This document shows, in pieces, positions 14,836 to 23,121 of a stretch of 35,695 nucleotides of DNA (its first letter is position 1; every line of letters starts with the position of its first letter). The DNA comes from JAKIVR01 sp035933635 (GTDB lineage Archaea > Thermoplasmatota > Thermoplasmata > Lutacidiplasmatales > UBA184): NCBI GenBank assembly GCA_035933635.1, contig DASYYY010000037.1, forward strand, positions 1 to 35,695, read 5' to 3'. The notes beneath the pieces were generated by a model. That model was not told the origin of the DNA. It made no database searches and saw nothing but the letters and a program-made list of their open reading frames with translations. Position numbers and translations under genes: made by a program.

Positions 14836-16058
14836 GCGAGCCGGCGGAGCGCCGGCATGGTCGCACTCGCCACGAGCGCGATGGCGAGGAACGTCACCCC
14901 GACGATCCAGGCCAACGTGGCCGGGAGCACCAGGGTGCCGAGCACCCCCAGAGCGACGACCCCGCCGGCCCGCGTTACGCCTCGAAAGAAGTAGGCGTTC
15001 GTGATCGTCCGGCCGAGCAGCTGCTTCGGGGTGCTCGCCTGGACGTAGGCGAGCAGCACGGTCCAGAGCGCGATGTCCCCCATCCCGACGGCGAACCAGG
15101 CGAGCGCACTGGGGACGATCAACGGAACGGACAGGACAGCCCCCAGGATCAGGAGTCCCTCGAGCGCGGTGCCCCCGAGGAGCACCGTCGCGAGCCGGCG
15201 CCGAGGATTCCACGCGCCGAGCACCAAGCTCCCGGCGACACCTCCCACGGCGAAGCTCGCGAACAGCAGGCTGTAGGTGGCGGCGGGGTCGGTGTAGTAG
15301 CGCGCACTGAGCAGGGTGATCAGCAGCGGCGGGGCCAAGGACACGATCCCCTGGACCGAGCTGTAGACCGTCAACTGACGCAACGGGCCGCCGGCCGCGC
15401 TCGCGAGGTAGCGCCAGCCGCCCCGCAGCCGCTCGACGAAATCACCGGCCGCGGCGCCCACCTGGGGGACAGCGAGCGGGAGGACGAGGACCAAGGCGAC
15501 CAGATTGAGCGCGCCGTAGAGGAACTGGCCGGTCGCCGGTCCGACGATCAGGAGGAGCGTCCCGCCCGCGGCGTAGCCTCCGATCTGGCTGCCGCCGCTG
15601 GCGGCGCCGATGAGCCCGTTGGCCCGCAGGAGCTCGTCGCCCTCGACGAGATGGGGCGGGATCGCGTTGTTGGCCGTCCAGGTGAAGTCCCACATCAGCG
15701 AGATCAACGCCACGAGCACGAGCAGGATCGGGACGTCGAGCCGCCCGGTCGCCAGGAGGAGGCCGAGGGTGAACGCCCCGGCGGCCTGGACCGGATAGCC
15801 GACGACGAGCACCGAGCGGAGGTCGCGGACTCGGTCGATCACCGCTCCGGCCAGGAACGAGAGCGCGTAGACGGAGAACTCGACCCCCAAGAGCACGCCC
15901 ACGACGAGGGCGCTCCCGGAGATCCGGTAGCCGAGCCAGACGACCGAGATCGCGTAGACGGCGTAACCGGCGTCACCGGCCGCCTGGCTCAGCCAGTAGT
16001 AGCGGAACCGCCGGTCGCGCAGGAGTTGGAGGTAGCCCCCCGGGCGGGCCGACACCAT
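14829..16058 (-). CDS. MFS transporter (MFS_3, drug/metabolite efflux type)
   Basis: 409 aa with about 12 membrane helices. The N-terminus 'LLRDRRFRYYWLSQAAGDAGYAVYAISVVWLGY' and the loop 'GAVIDRVRDLRSVLVVGYPVQ' (motif A-like: G-x-x-x-D-R-x-x-x-R) place it in the enterobactin/macrolide exporter-like MFS_3 group. The second half repeats the pattern ('VLGAWNPRRRLATVLLGG'). It starts six bases after the stop codon of the glycerate-kinase-like gene and so probably belongs to the same transcript as the sarcosine-oxidase-like genes, where it could import a substrate or export a product. Substrate unknown. Confidence 0.9.
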   Translation of the reverse strand: MVSARPGGYLQLLRDRRFRYYWLSQAAGDAGYAVYAISVVWLGYRISGSALVVGVLLGVEFSVYALSFLAGAVIDRVRDLRSVLVVGYPVQAAGAFTLGLLLATGRLDVPILLVLVALISLMWDFTWTANNAIPPHLVEGDELLRANGLIGAASGGSQIGGYAAGGTLLLIVGPATGQFLYGALNLVALVLVLPLAVPQVGAAAGDFVERLRGGWRYLASAAGGPLRQLTVYSSVQGIVSLAPPLLITLLSARYYTDPAATYSLLFASFAVGGVAGSLVLGAWNPRRRLATVLLGGTALEGLLILGAVLSVPLIVPSALAWFAVGMGDIALWTVLLAYVQASTPKQLLGRTITNAYFFRGVTRAGGVVALGVLGTLVLPATLAWIVGVTFLAIALVASATMPALRRLAY

Positions 16059-16064
16059 CCCTCG

Positions 16065-17372
16065 TCAGGCCGGAGCGGGCAACAAGAGGGTGGCGACGAG
16101 CCCCACGTCGGTGAGCCCCGCGCGCATGGCGAACGGATGTTGGGTCGATGCGGCGATGCCCGGGTCGCTCGTCACCGCCCCGCCGGCATCGCCGCCTTTG
16201 GCCCGAAGCGATCCGGCCGTGGGGAACAGCGCGGCGACGCTGCCCCGTCGGGTCAGCGCGGACCGGAGCGAGGACAGGAACCGCTCCGAGGCGTTCGTTT
16301 CGTCCACCCCCTCGGGAAGGCCCAGCGTCAGCCCGGCGAAGACGGCCAGCCCGGCCGGCCCCTCACCGCGGCGCCCCGCCGGCCGCTTTGCGCCGGGGAT
16401 ACCGTGCAGTTCACCGACGATCTCCTCCGACCGGCGGACGAGCCACTGCGCTGCCGCTTCGGGCGGGTCCGAGTTCGTCAGTCCGGCGAGTCGGCAGACC
16501 CATCGCCGGTCCACGAGGGCATCGCTACCGCCGCCCAACGCGTCCCCCGGGCCGAGCAGGACCACCGGTCTCCGCACCCCCGCGCGGGCGGGAGCGGGCG
16601 GGGAGGCTCCGGGCCGAAGGCTCGCCGTGGCGAGCGGCGGCGGCGCGAGCCCCGGGCCGAGCCGCTGGAGCGAGGCGCGCGTCAGCTCCACTTCCTCCGC
16701 CGCGACCGGTACCGTCGGACCACCACCGAGGAGGGTCCCTCCGTCACCCCGGTCGAGCAGCAGCGTCTCGACCTCGCCGGAGCTCGCGACCCGGCCCAAC
16801 CCACCGCCGCAGTTCCCTCCGCCGAGGACTCGAACGAAGCGTTCCAGGTCGGCGCCCGGGGTGCCCGCGCTCGCGAGCGCGCTCAGCCAACCGTTCCACG
16901 CCGCGGGAGCGACGCCGGCGGGGGGGAGGGAGAGCCCATGGATCGCCCCCGGCGAGACGAGCACGAGGAGGAGGTCCTTGGGACCGAGGCCGGCGGCGAG
17001 CTCGGCGACCGCCTCGGCGGTGGTCACGCCGACGGGATCTCCGGGGAGCCCGAGCGGCAGCTCCCAGGCCCGGAACGGGACGCTCGAGGGGAGCGGCGAC
17101 GGGCCGGCAACGATCCCCTGGGTCAGCCGTTCGCCGAGCGATTCCCAGGCCGCCAGCGCGAGGCTGGAGGAGGCGTTGCCGAGGGCGACGAATGCGATCT
17201 CCCGGTATTGGTCGATCCCGACGAACCGGTTCCCCAATCGGATCGTCCCCCGCTCGAGGCGGAGCGCCGCCCGGACCGCCCGGTAAGCGTCCGCTCCGGT
17301 CATCGCGCCGCGGAAGGCAGCCGTCAGCGGCTGCTCGAGCGGAAGTGTCGATGCCACGGCGGGAGTGCTCAC
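16065..17372 (-). CDS. Glycerate 2-kinase (MOFRL/GckA)-like protein lacking catalytic motifs
   Basis: 435 aa, the length of MOFRL-family glycerate 2-kinases, and it follows their layout. Expected motifs are replaced: GKAAxxMA by 'VALGNASSSLALAA'; SGGGSALL by 'LVLVSPGAIHGL'; the HLSxIKGGrLA segment by 'RVLGGGNCGGGLGRVA' (no Lys); LSDVxGDxxxxIASGPT by 'LLLDRGDGGTLLGGGPTVPV'; GGETTVxxxGxGxGGR by 'LLGPGDALGGGSDALV'; DGxDGxTDAAGA by 'PTAGSLRAKGGDAGGAV'. The fold is recognisable, but ATP- and Mg-binding residues are mostly gone, so it is probably a pseudo-enzyme or has a new function. The GTG start at 17372 is supported by a TATA element 26 bases upstream (leaderless). It sits between the beta subunit gene and an MFS gene. 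Confidence 0.7.
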   Translation of the reverse strand: MSTPAVASTLPLEQPLTAAFRGAMTGADAYRAVRAALRLERGTIRLGNRFVGIDQYREIAFVALGNASSSLALAAWESLGERLTQGIVAGPSPLPSSVPFRAWELPLGLPGDPVGVTTAEAVAELAAGLGPKDLLLVLVSPGAIHGLSLPPAGVAPAAWNGWLSALASAGTPGADLERFVRVLGGGNCGGGLGRVASSGEVETLLLDRGDGGTLLGGGPTVPVAAEEVELTRASLQRLGPGLAPPPLATASLRPGASPPAPARAGVRRPVVLLGPGDALGGGSDALVDRRWVCRLAGLTNSDPPEAAAQWLVRRSEEIVGELHGIPGAKRPAGRRGEGPAGLAVFAGLTLGLPEGVDETNASERFLSSLRSALTRRGSVAALFPTAGSLRAKGGDAGGAVTSDPGIAASTQHPFAMRAGLTDVGLVATLLLPAPA

Positions 17373-17393
17373 GTCGGCGGAACCCCCGCCCGC

Positions 17394-17402
17394 TCGTAAA
17401 CG
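17394..17402 (-). promoter_or_regulatory. TATA element of the glycerate-kinase-like gene
   Basis: cgtttacga on the minus strand, centred 26 bases before GTG 17372 in the 44-base gap after the beta subunit gene. It suggests an internal leaderless promoter in addition to read-through from upstream. Confidence 0.5.
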
Positions 17403-17416
17403 GTTGTGCCTGGTGT

Positions 17417-18583
17417 TCAACCGAGCTGGATCCGCTCGGCCGAACCGTTCGTGCCCGGGCCGAAGAACCGTGCGACGCCGAACCGCGTCGGGTCGAGATC
17501 GCTCCGTTCCCCGAGCACGGCCTGGGCGACCCGCCGGGTCGCGGCCGGGGCGAGCATGAACCCGTGCCCCCCGAACCCGTTGGCGTGGACGAACCCGGGC
17601 AGTCGGGGGTCCTCGCCGATGACCGGGAGCCCGTCGGGGGTGTCGTCGTAGTAACCGGACCACGCGCGCAGCACGCCGAGCGGGCGGAGGCGCGGCAGGA
17701 GCGTCGTCAGCGCGCGCGCCATGGTCCTCAGGAACTCGGTGGAGCTACCCATGCCGGCCGCCGTGCCCGTCGGGTGGGCTACGGTCAGCCCCCCGACGAT
17801 CTCGCCGCGCATCGTCTGGCTGAAGTACAGCCCGTCGCGCAGCCGCACCACCATCGGATCGAGGAACGGTTTGAGCGGTTCCGTCGCGAGGATCTCGTGC
17901 CGGGTCGCCACGTTCGCGACCTCTAACCCGGCGAGCCGCGACAGGTCGCCCGACCAGCCCCCGGCGGCGTTGACCACGGTCGACGCCTCGAAGGTCCCGG
18001 CAGAGGTGACCACCCCGGTGACGCGACCGTCCGTGCGGGCGAATCCGGTCACCGAGGTCTGGAGCCGGACCTCGACGCCAAGCCCTCGGACCGCCTCGTA
18101 GAGTCCCCAGATCGCGGGAAACGGGTAGAGCGTTCCGTCGGAACCGAGGTAGCTGCCCCCCACGAGGCCCGCGGTATCGATGCCGGGGACGTGCCCGGCG
18201 ATCTCCGCGGGGGTCACCGAACGGATCGGGAGGCCCTCGTGCGCGACGGTGCTCCGAACCCTCTCGAGCTGAGCCTGCTCGGAGGCATCCATCGCCAGGA
18301 AGAGGTACCCGCCCTGCCGGAACCAGATGTTGTACCCGAACTCCGAGCCGAACCGGCGGTACGCCGCCACCGCCTCCCGGGCGAGCCGCAGCGTCTCGGG
18401 GGTCTCCCACTGCTGGCGGACCCCTCCGCCGTTCCGTCCTGAGGCGCCCGAGGAGAGGAACCCCCGGTCGAGCACGAGGATCGGGCCGGCGCCGGCCCGG
18501 GCCAGGTGGTAGGCGGTGAACAGGCCGACGATGCCGGCCCCCACGATCACGGTCCGGTACCCGGACCGGGCGGGCGTGTTCAC
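17417..18583 (-). CDS. FAD-dependent amine oxidoreductase, sarcosine oxidase beta / DadA-like
   Basis: 388 aa. DAO-family FAD enzyme: N-terminal dinucleotide fold 'TVIVGAGIVGLFTAYHLARAGAGPILVLDRG', the 'SSGASGRNGGGVRQQW' motif that in sarcosine/dimethylglycine/glycine oxidases lies near the flavin, 'VVNAAGGWSGDLSRLAG' in the middle, and the C-terminal FAD motif 'WSGYYDDTPDGLPVIGEDPRLPGFVHANGFGGHGFMLAPA'. These enzymes oxidise secondary or primary amino acids (sarcosine, glycine, proline or D-amino acids) to imines. The GTG start overlaps the alpha subunit stop (GTGA), so it is coupled to the alpha gene and should form a heteromeric complex with it. The gamma/delta subunits of classical sarcosine oxidase are absent, which favours a two-subunit proline/hydroxyproline or opine dehydrogenase-type enzyme. 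Substrate is inferred only. Confidence 0.88.
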   Translation of the reverse strand: MNTPARSGYRTVIVGAGIVGLFTAYHLARAGAGPILVLDRGFLSSGASGRNGGGVRQQWETPETLRLAREAVAAYRRFGSEFGYNIWFRQGGYLFLAMDASEQAQLERVRSTVAHEGLPIRSVTPAEIAGHVPGIDTAGLVGGSYLGSDGTLYPFPAIWGLYEAVRGLGVEVRLQTSVTGFARTDGRVTGVVTSAGTFEASTVVNAAGGWSGDLSRLAGLEVANVATRHEILATEPLKPFLDPMVVRLRDGLYFSQTMRGEIVGGLTVAHPTGTAAGMGSSTEFLRTMARALTTLLPRLRPLGVLRAWSGYYDDTPDGLPVIGEDPRLPGFVHANGFGGHGFMLAPAATRRVAQAVLGERSDLDPTRFGVARFFGPGTNGSAERIQLG

Positions 18584-20238
18584 GGGCCTCCGCTGGCGAC
18601 GGGTTCTTCTACGCTCGCGAGCGCCCCGAGCGAGGTCGGAACCACGGGGGGCCGCTGCGTGATGTATCCGACCTCCGACGGAGAACGGGATTCCCACAGA
18701 CCGAGCAGCAGCAGCGCTTCGGGCACGCAGTACCGGCCCTGGCACAGGCCGGTCCCCAGCGAGGTGTACCGCTTGATCACCTCGATGTCGCGGTACCCTC
18801 GCTCGTGGGCGCCGTGGAGTTCTTCGAGCAGCACGTCCTCGCAGGGGCACGCGACCGACTTGCCCCCCTCGCGCGGCACGCCCAGCAGCTCCCGATAGTA
18901 CCCCTCGATCTCGCTCGGCCCGGCCTCGGCCACGCGTGCGGGCAGGTCGGAGAGCCGAGCCTCTCGGCCGAGCACCGCTTCCGCGGCGGCGACACCGCTC
19001 GCTTCGGCGGCAACGGGGTCGGCGAAGCCGGCCGATTCCCCCGCAGCGAAGAGCCCGGGTACGGTCGTAGCGAGGTCCGGGCGCAGCACCGGATAATAGG
19101 CGCCGACGGCGCCCCGCCAATGCATCTTGGCCCCCGCCTGGAAGAACAGCTGGACGTGGGGGAGACGGCGGACCGCGATCACGACCGCGTCGACGCTCAA
19201 CCGGACCCGCTCGCCGCCGCCGCGGCGCCTCAAGACCGCGCCGCGGACGCGCGAGCGTCCGTGCGTGGCGACGAGCAGCGTGCGCGGATGGACCGCGATC
19301 TCGAGCTCCGCGGCGCTCTCGGCGATGCGGCCGTCGACGGACGTCGGAGCGGTGACGGCCGCGATGTGCAGGCCGAACCGTTCGACGACCTCGGCGGCCC
19401 GGGCACCGCCGCCCACGACCAGCGCGCGGCGGAACGGCGGGTCGCCCCGAAGGTCCCGGGCAGCGAGCGCTCCCTCGAAGGTCATGACTCCCGGGCGGTC
19501 GTTCCCCGCGAAGAGGAGGTTCGCGTCGTAGGCCCCCGTGGCCACGAGCACGCGGGCGGCCGAGACCGAGAGCGCCCCGCTCCAGCCGTCGGCGAGGAGC
19601 TCGAATCGGCCGTCGAGCGGCGAGGGTGGGGGAAGGAAGACCGCGGTTACCCCCGGTCGAACGTCCACACCCTCGGGCGGCGCGGTGACGGGCCCCCGGT
19701 CGAGGAGCAGGGGATGCAGTCCCTGCTCGGTCAGACGTTGGGCGGCAGCACGCCCGGCCGGTCCCGCCCCGACGACGACGACGTCGGTCCGCACTTTCTG
19801 GGCGGGAGGGATCGGGCGTGCGGTCGCGTCGGGAAGCTCGCCGTATCCCGCGAGCCGACGCACGACCCGGTGGTACAACGGCATCGCCCATCGGGGACGG
19901 CGGAACCCGCGGAGCGTGTCGATCCCCTGTGCGAAGAGAACGTCGAGCGCACCGAGCAGGTCGTGTCGCGGGGACGGCCAGGCGTTCTCCGTGACGACCC
20001 GATCGCCGGATCGCGGGACGTAGGTGCACGCCCGCACGTTGGGAACCCCGTTGACCCGCACGAGACACTGGGTGCAGAATCCCACGCCGCAGAACGGGGC
20101 GCGGGGGCGATGGTAGCGGATCGACCGCTGGAGCGTCGGGAGCCCGTCCTCGGAGAGGGCCGCGAGCAGCGTATCGCCCGGGCGGGCGAACCGCGCGTTC
20201 CGACCGAAGGTGAAGCGGGTCGACCGCGGATCGGCCAT
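18580..20238 (-). CDS. Sarcosine oxidase alpha / HcnAB-like [2Fe-2S]-FAD oxidoreductase
   Basis: 552 aa, a fusion of three parts. Residues 1-90: ferredoxin-like domain with Cys50, Cys55, Cys58 and Cys71 (C-x4-C-x2-C-x12-C) for one [2Fe-2S] cluster. About 148-440: pyridine-nucleotide-disulphide-reductase fold with 'VVVVGAGPAGRAAAQRL', a second nucleotide motif 'ALVVGGGARAAEVVERFG' and the FAD-binding 'VPGLFAAGESAGFADPVAAEASG'. About 463-504: BFD-like Cys-rich region 'CPCEDV ... GLCQGRYC' with four Cys for a second cluster. This is the architecture of HcnA+HcnB, opine oxidase, hydroxyproline dehydrogenase and sarcosine oxidase alpha, which pass electrons from the beta subunit to an acceptor. 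First gene of the cluster; TATA-like sequence at 20271-20280. Confidence 0.88.
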   Translation of the reverse strand: MADPRSTRFTFGRNARFARPGDTLLAALSEDGLPTLQRSIRYHRPRAPFCGVGFCTQCLVRVNGVPNVRACTYVPRSGDRVVTENAWPSPRHDLLGALDVLFAQGIDTLRGFRRPRWAMPLYHRVVRRLAGYGELPDATARPIPPAQKVRTDVVVVGAGPAGRAAAQRLTEQGLHPLLLDRGPVTAPPEGVDVRPGVTAVFLPPPSPLDGRFELLADGWSGALSVSAARVLVATGAYDANLLFAGNDRPGVMTFEGALAARDLRGDPPFRRALVVGGGARAAEVVERFGLHIAAVTAPTSVDGRIAESAAELEIAVHPRTLLVATHGRSRVRGAVLRRRGGGERVRLSVDAVVIAVRRLPHVQLFFQAGAKMHWRGAVGAYYPVLRPDLATTVPGLFAAGESAGFADPVAAEASGVAAAEAVLGREARLSDLPARVAEAGPSEIEGYYRELLGVPREGGKSVACPCEDVLLEELHGAHERGYRDIEVIKRYTSLGTGLCQGRYCVPEALLLLGLWESRSPSEVGYITQRPPVVPTSLGALASVEEPVASGGP

Positions 20239-20270
20239 CCTCGACGATTCCCTCGTCCGTGCCTCGAGCT

Positions 20271-20280
20271 TCTAAAACAA
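20271..20280 (-). promoter_or_regulatory. TATA-like element of the amine oxidase operon
   Basis: ttgttttaga on the minus strand, about 37 bases before ATG 20238; predicts a leader near 11 bases. It shares the divergent spacer with the PhoU-family gene. Confidence 0.45.
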
Positions 20281-20346
20281 CAGCGGCGACCGTAGCTGGA
20301 GGCTGGCTAACGCCCCCGGCGGCCCGAGGTCATGCGTCGTCCCGAT

Positions 20347-20354
20347 TCTATATA
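20347..20354 (+). promoter_or_regulatory. TATA element of the PhoU-family regulator gene
   Basis: tctatata in GC-rich sequence, predicting transcription from about 20376, some 12 bases before GTG 20388. Supports the short start against the longer frame that opens at 20259. Confidence 0.65.
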
Positions 20355-20387
20355 GGCTCCAAGGTACCGGGGGTCGGGGGGCTGCGA

Positions 20388-21449
20388 GTGCGTACTACCG
20401 GTGGGTTCCACGGTCGCCGGATCCAGAAGACCGGCGGGTCGACCTACATCGTGTCATTGCCGAAGGCTTGGGTCACCGACCGGGGTCTTGGCGCCGGCGA
20501 CATCTTGCAATTCACACCACGGTCGGATGGCTCGCTCACGATCTATCCGGACGCCGCGGCCCGCGCGGGCGCGGTCAAACGGGTGGTGGCCGTCACCAAC
20601 GATTCCCAGGAGGAGCATCTCTTCCGACGTTTGGTGGCGGAGTACATCGCTGGGGCACCGCTCCTCGAGATCCGGACCCCGGCCCGGATGAGCGCCCGCA
20701 CCCGCGACGTGGTGCGGAACTTCGCCCAGCGCATGATCGGACCGGAGATTCTGGAGGAGACCGCCGACTCCGTCATCCTCCAGGACGTGATCGGGCCGAA
20801 CCCGCTGCCGATCCCCTCGGTGATCCGGCGGATGCACCAGATGGTGCGGGCGATGCAGGGCGACGCGATGGCGGCCTTCCGCGCGCAGGACGCGGCGATC
20901 GCACGCGACGTCATCGAGCGCGACTGGGAGATCGACCGGCTGCACTGGTTCGTCGGCAAGCAGGTCACCACCGCGCTCCGCGACGCCCGTGCGCTCTCGA
21001 CGATCGGGCTGACGCTGCCGGAGTGTACGACCTATCTCCAGGCCTCCAAGGTGCTCGAGCGGATCGCCGACCACGCCGTCCGCGTCGCCGCGACCGTCGA
21101 GATGCTCGGCCGGGAGAAGCCGCCGGAGTCGCTGGTCGGCGAGCTCGACCGGCTCGCCGAGGCGGCTGCCCGGGGGCTGAACGAATCGCTCGAGGCGCTC
21201 GAGCAGAAGGATATCGCCCGGGCGAACACCGTGCTCGACGAGGCCAGCCGGATCTCCGCCGACCGGAAGAAGATCCTCCAACAGCTCGCCTCCAAGCGGG
21301 GGCGGATCGCGGTGGCGCTCGCCTACGTGCTCGAGAGCCTGGAGCGGAGCGCGCTGTACGCGAGCGACCTCGCCGAGCTCGCCATCAATCACGCGGTCGA
21401 GGGTGCCGAGGCGGCCGAGACCGCGGCGAAGAAGGTCGCCGCGAAGTAG
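20388..21449 (+). CDS. Phosphate uptake regulator, AbrB/SpoVT domain plus PhoU
   Basis: 353 aa. N-terminal SpoVT/AbrB-like DNA-binding domain (residues about 5-45): 'GRRIQKTGGSTYIVSLPKAWVTDRGLGAGDILQF', the swapped-hairpin signature of archaeal PhoU regulators. Two PhoU three-helix bundles follow, with 'AMQGDAMAAFRAQDAAIARDVIERDWEIDRLHWFV' and 'ASKVLERIADHAVRVAATVEML' carrying the E/DxxxD metal-binding motifs. Known members are linked to phosphate transport control. The GTG at 20388 is chosen because the TATA box at 20347-20354 precedes it by about 37 bases and the DNA-binding domain starts at once. No pst transporter genes are next to it, so its target is elsewhere. Confidence 0.92.
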   Translation: MRTTGGFHGRRIQKTGGSTYIVSLPKAWVTDRGLGAGDILQFTPRSDGSLTIYPDAAARAGAVKRVVAVTNDSQEEHLFRRLVAEYIAGAPLLEIRTPARMSARTRDVVRNFAQRMIGPEILEETADSVILQDVIGPNPLPIPSVIRRMHQMVRAMQGDAMAAFRAQDAAIARDVIERDWEIDRLHWFVGKQVTTALRDARALSTIGLTLPECTTYLQASKVLERIADHAVRVAATVEMLGREKPPESLVGELDRLAEAAARGLNESLEALEQKDIARANTVLDEASRISADRKKILQQLASKRGRIAVALAYVLESLERSALYASDLAELAINHAVEGAEAAETAAKKVAAK

Positions 21450-21480
21450 CCCAGGGCGCGAAGCGCGCACCGCTCGGCCC

Positions 21481-22635
21481 CTAGGTCGACGAGGTCGATC
21501 CGAGAACGGTGAGGTCGAAGAGTCGGCCGAGATTCTCGGGCGTGGGGAGCCGCGGATTTCCGACGAGGGACGGCGAGGCCCGGGCATACTCGATCAGGCG
21601 AGATCGCTCGCCCCGGAAGCGGTCGCCCTCCACTCCCGCGTCGACCAGTGCTCGGGGAATGCCGAGCGGTTCGGCCACCGACCGGATCTTTCCGCCGAGA
21701 GCGGGCCCGGCCTGGACCGCCGGTCCGCCGAGCGCCGCCTGGAGGGAGGCGTAGCGTTCACGCGCGGAGGGGAAGTTGTACTCCAGGACGTGCGGAAGCG
21801 CGGTGGCTACCGCGCGGGCATGAGGGACACCGAGCACGGCGGAAAGGGCGTGGGCGACCGCATGGGCCGCTCCGAGCTGCGAATTCGACGCGGCCATCCC
21901 GGCCATCGTCGCGGCCGCCTGCACGGATTGGAGGTTCTCCGTGTCGCCGAAACGCTTGAGGCTCCTCGGCAGTTCACGGAGCAGGATCCCGATCGCCTCT
22001 CGGGCGAGCGCCGCGGTGAACGGGTTGGACCATTCGCTCGCCAGCGCCTCGAACGCGTGCGCCAGCGCATCGAATCCCGCCTCGGCGGCCCGGTCCGGCG
22101 GTACGCTCGCAAGCAGTTCCGGAACGAGCATCGCCCAATCCGGCTCGAGCTCGCGGGCTCCCACCTCCAGGAGGGGACCGTCGGGCCGCTGGAGGTGCAC
22201 CATCCCCGTCGCCTCGCTCCCGCTCCCCGCGTTGGACGGGAGGGCGACGAACCGGGCCCGATCCCGCAACCGGAGCTCCGCGAGTGGGCCGACGGCGTCG
22301 AGCGCCAGTTCCGGCTGCGCGTATCGGATCCACGCGCCTTTGGCCGTGTCGATGGTGCTGCCCCCACCGATCGCCACGATCCAATCCGGGGAGGCGGCGC
22401 GTACCCGGGCAGCGACGGACTCCACCGATTCCAGATCCGGCTCGATGCGAACTTCGGCGATGGTCTCGACGCGAGCGTCCGACTTCTCGAGTTCCTCGCG
22501 GATCCTTCGGACGACCGTGCCGGCGGCCAGCGCCGGGTCGACGATCAGCGCGGCCCGGTGCACGCCGAGAGCGCCCAGCTGCTCGAACGCACCGGGTCCG
22601 AAGCAGAGCCGGGGCGAGGTCAGGAACCCCATCAT
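21481..22635 (-). CDS. Iron-containing alcohol dehydrogenase
   Basis: 384 aa, group III (Fe-dependent) NAD(P)-linked alcohol or aldehyde reductase. 'VAIGGGSTIDTAKG' is the nucleotide loop; 'SNAGSGSEATGMVHL' replaces the usual TTAGTGSE; metal ligands appear in 'GFDALAHAFEAL' (Asp and His), 'GAAHAVAHALSAVLGVPHARAVATALPHVLEYN' (two His). Cytoplasmic. Adjacent start codons exist (ATG 22635, ATG 22632; TTG 22641), with 22635 giving MMGFLTSPRLCFGPGA. It lies 30 bases after the Fur-type gene on the same strand, which suggests a joint transcript and possibly metal-linked control. Confidence 0.93.
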   Translation of the reverse strand: MMGFLTSPRLCFGPGAFEQLGALGVHRAALIVDPALAAGTVVRRIREELEKSDARVETIAEVRIEPDLESVESVAARVRAASPDWIVAIGGGSTIDTAKGAWIRYAQPELALDAVGPLAELRLRDRARFVALPSNAGSGSEATGMVHLQRPDGPLLEVGARELEPDWAMLVPELLASVPPDRAAEAGFDALAHAFEALASEWSNPFTAALAREAIGILLRELPRSLKRFGDTENLQSVQAAATMAGMAASNSQLGAAHAVAHALSAVLGVPHARAVATALPHVLEYNFPSARERYASLQAALGGPAVQAGPALGGKIRSVAEPLGIPRALVDAGVEGDRFRGERSRLIEYARASPSLVGNPRLPTPENLGRLFDLTVLGSTSST

Positions 22636-22665
22636 GGGCAACGAGGCATGGACGGCCGATCGGGG

Positions 22666-23019
22666 CTAATGCTCCGACCCGCCGCGGCAGCGCTGGCAGG
22701 CACCCATCAGGGTGAACGACAGTCCGTCCACCCGCCAGCCCGGCGGCGCCCGGTCGGCCAAGTCGGCCAGGAGGCGGAGCTCGTCGAGCATCAGCGGCAC
22801 CTCCAGGATCCGTCCGCAGCCGCGACAGACCGCCTGCGAATGCGGTCGCTCCACGCGCGGAAGGGCCGTGCCCTCGGCTTCGGTCGGGACACTTCCCGGA
22901 ACGATCGCGGCGGGCTTGAGCTCCGGGGGTCGGACCCGCTTGTGCCGCACCGGTCGGCCGTGGGGTGCGACCTCGATGCGGGGCCGGCGCGTCGCCGCCC
23001 GGACGCGAGCCTTCGCCAT
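22666..23019 (-). CDS. Orphan Fur-type zinc/dimerisation domain protein
   Basis: 117 aa. The C-terminal half 'HSQAVCRGCGRILEVPLMLDELRLLADLADRAPPGWRVDGLSFTLMGACQRC' has the pattern of the Fur C-terminal domain: H-x-x-x-C-x2-C-G, a helix, G-[FW]-x-V, L-x-x-x-G-x-C-x2-C. The winged-helix DNA-binding half of Fur is absent; in its place is a 60-residue Arg/Pro/Lys-rich, probably disordered region. Truncation by mis-called start is unlikely: the TATA box at 23040-23047 is 25 bases from ATG 23019, so the mRNA is leaderless and the protein is complete as written. It may bind zinc and dimerise with a Fur-like partner, or bind nucleic acid through its basic tail. Not a recognised named family. Confidence 0.7.
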   Translation of the reverse strand: MAKARVRAATRRPRIEVAPHGRPVRHKRVRPPELKPAAIVPGSVPTEAEGTALPRVERPHSQAVCRGCGRILEVPLMLDELRLLADLADRAPPGWRVDGLSFTLMGACQRCRGGSEH

Positions 23020-23039
23020 CGTCGGTCCACCGTCGGCGG

Positions 23040-23047
23040 AATATAAG
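23040..23047 (-). promoter_or_regulatory. TATA element of the Fur-domain gene
   Basis: cttatatt on the minus strand, centred 25 bases upstream of ATG 23019; leaderless transcript predicted. Fixes the start of the short Fur-domain protein. Confidence 0.65.
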
Positions 23048-23121
23048 AGGGGAAACGCTCGACGCGCGGCACGACTCGTGCCCGACCGATCGGTATCGCC
23101 CGCGGAGCCTACGTGGAACCG

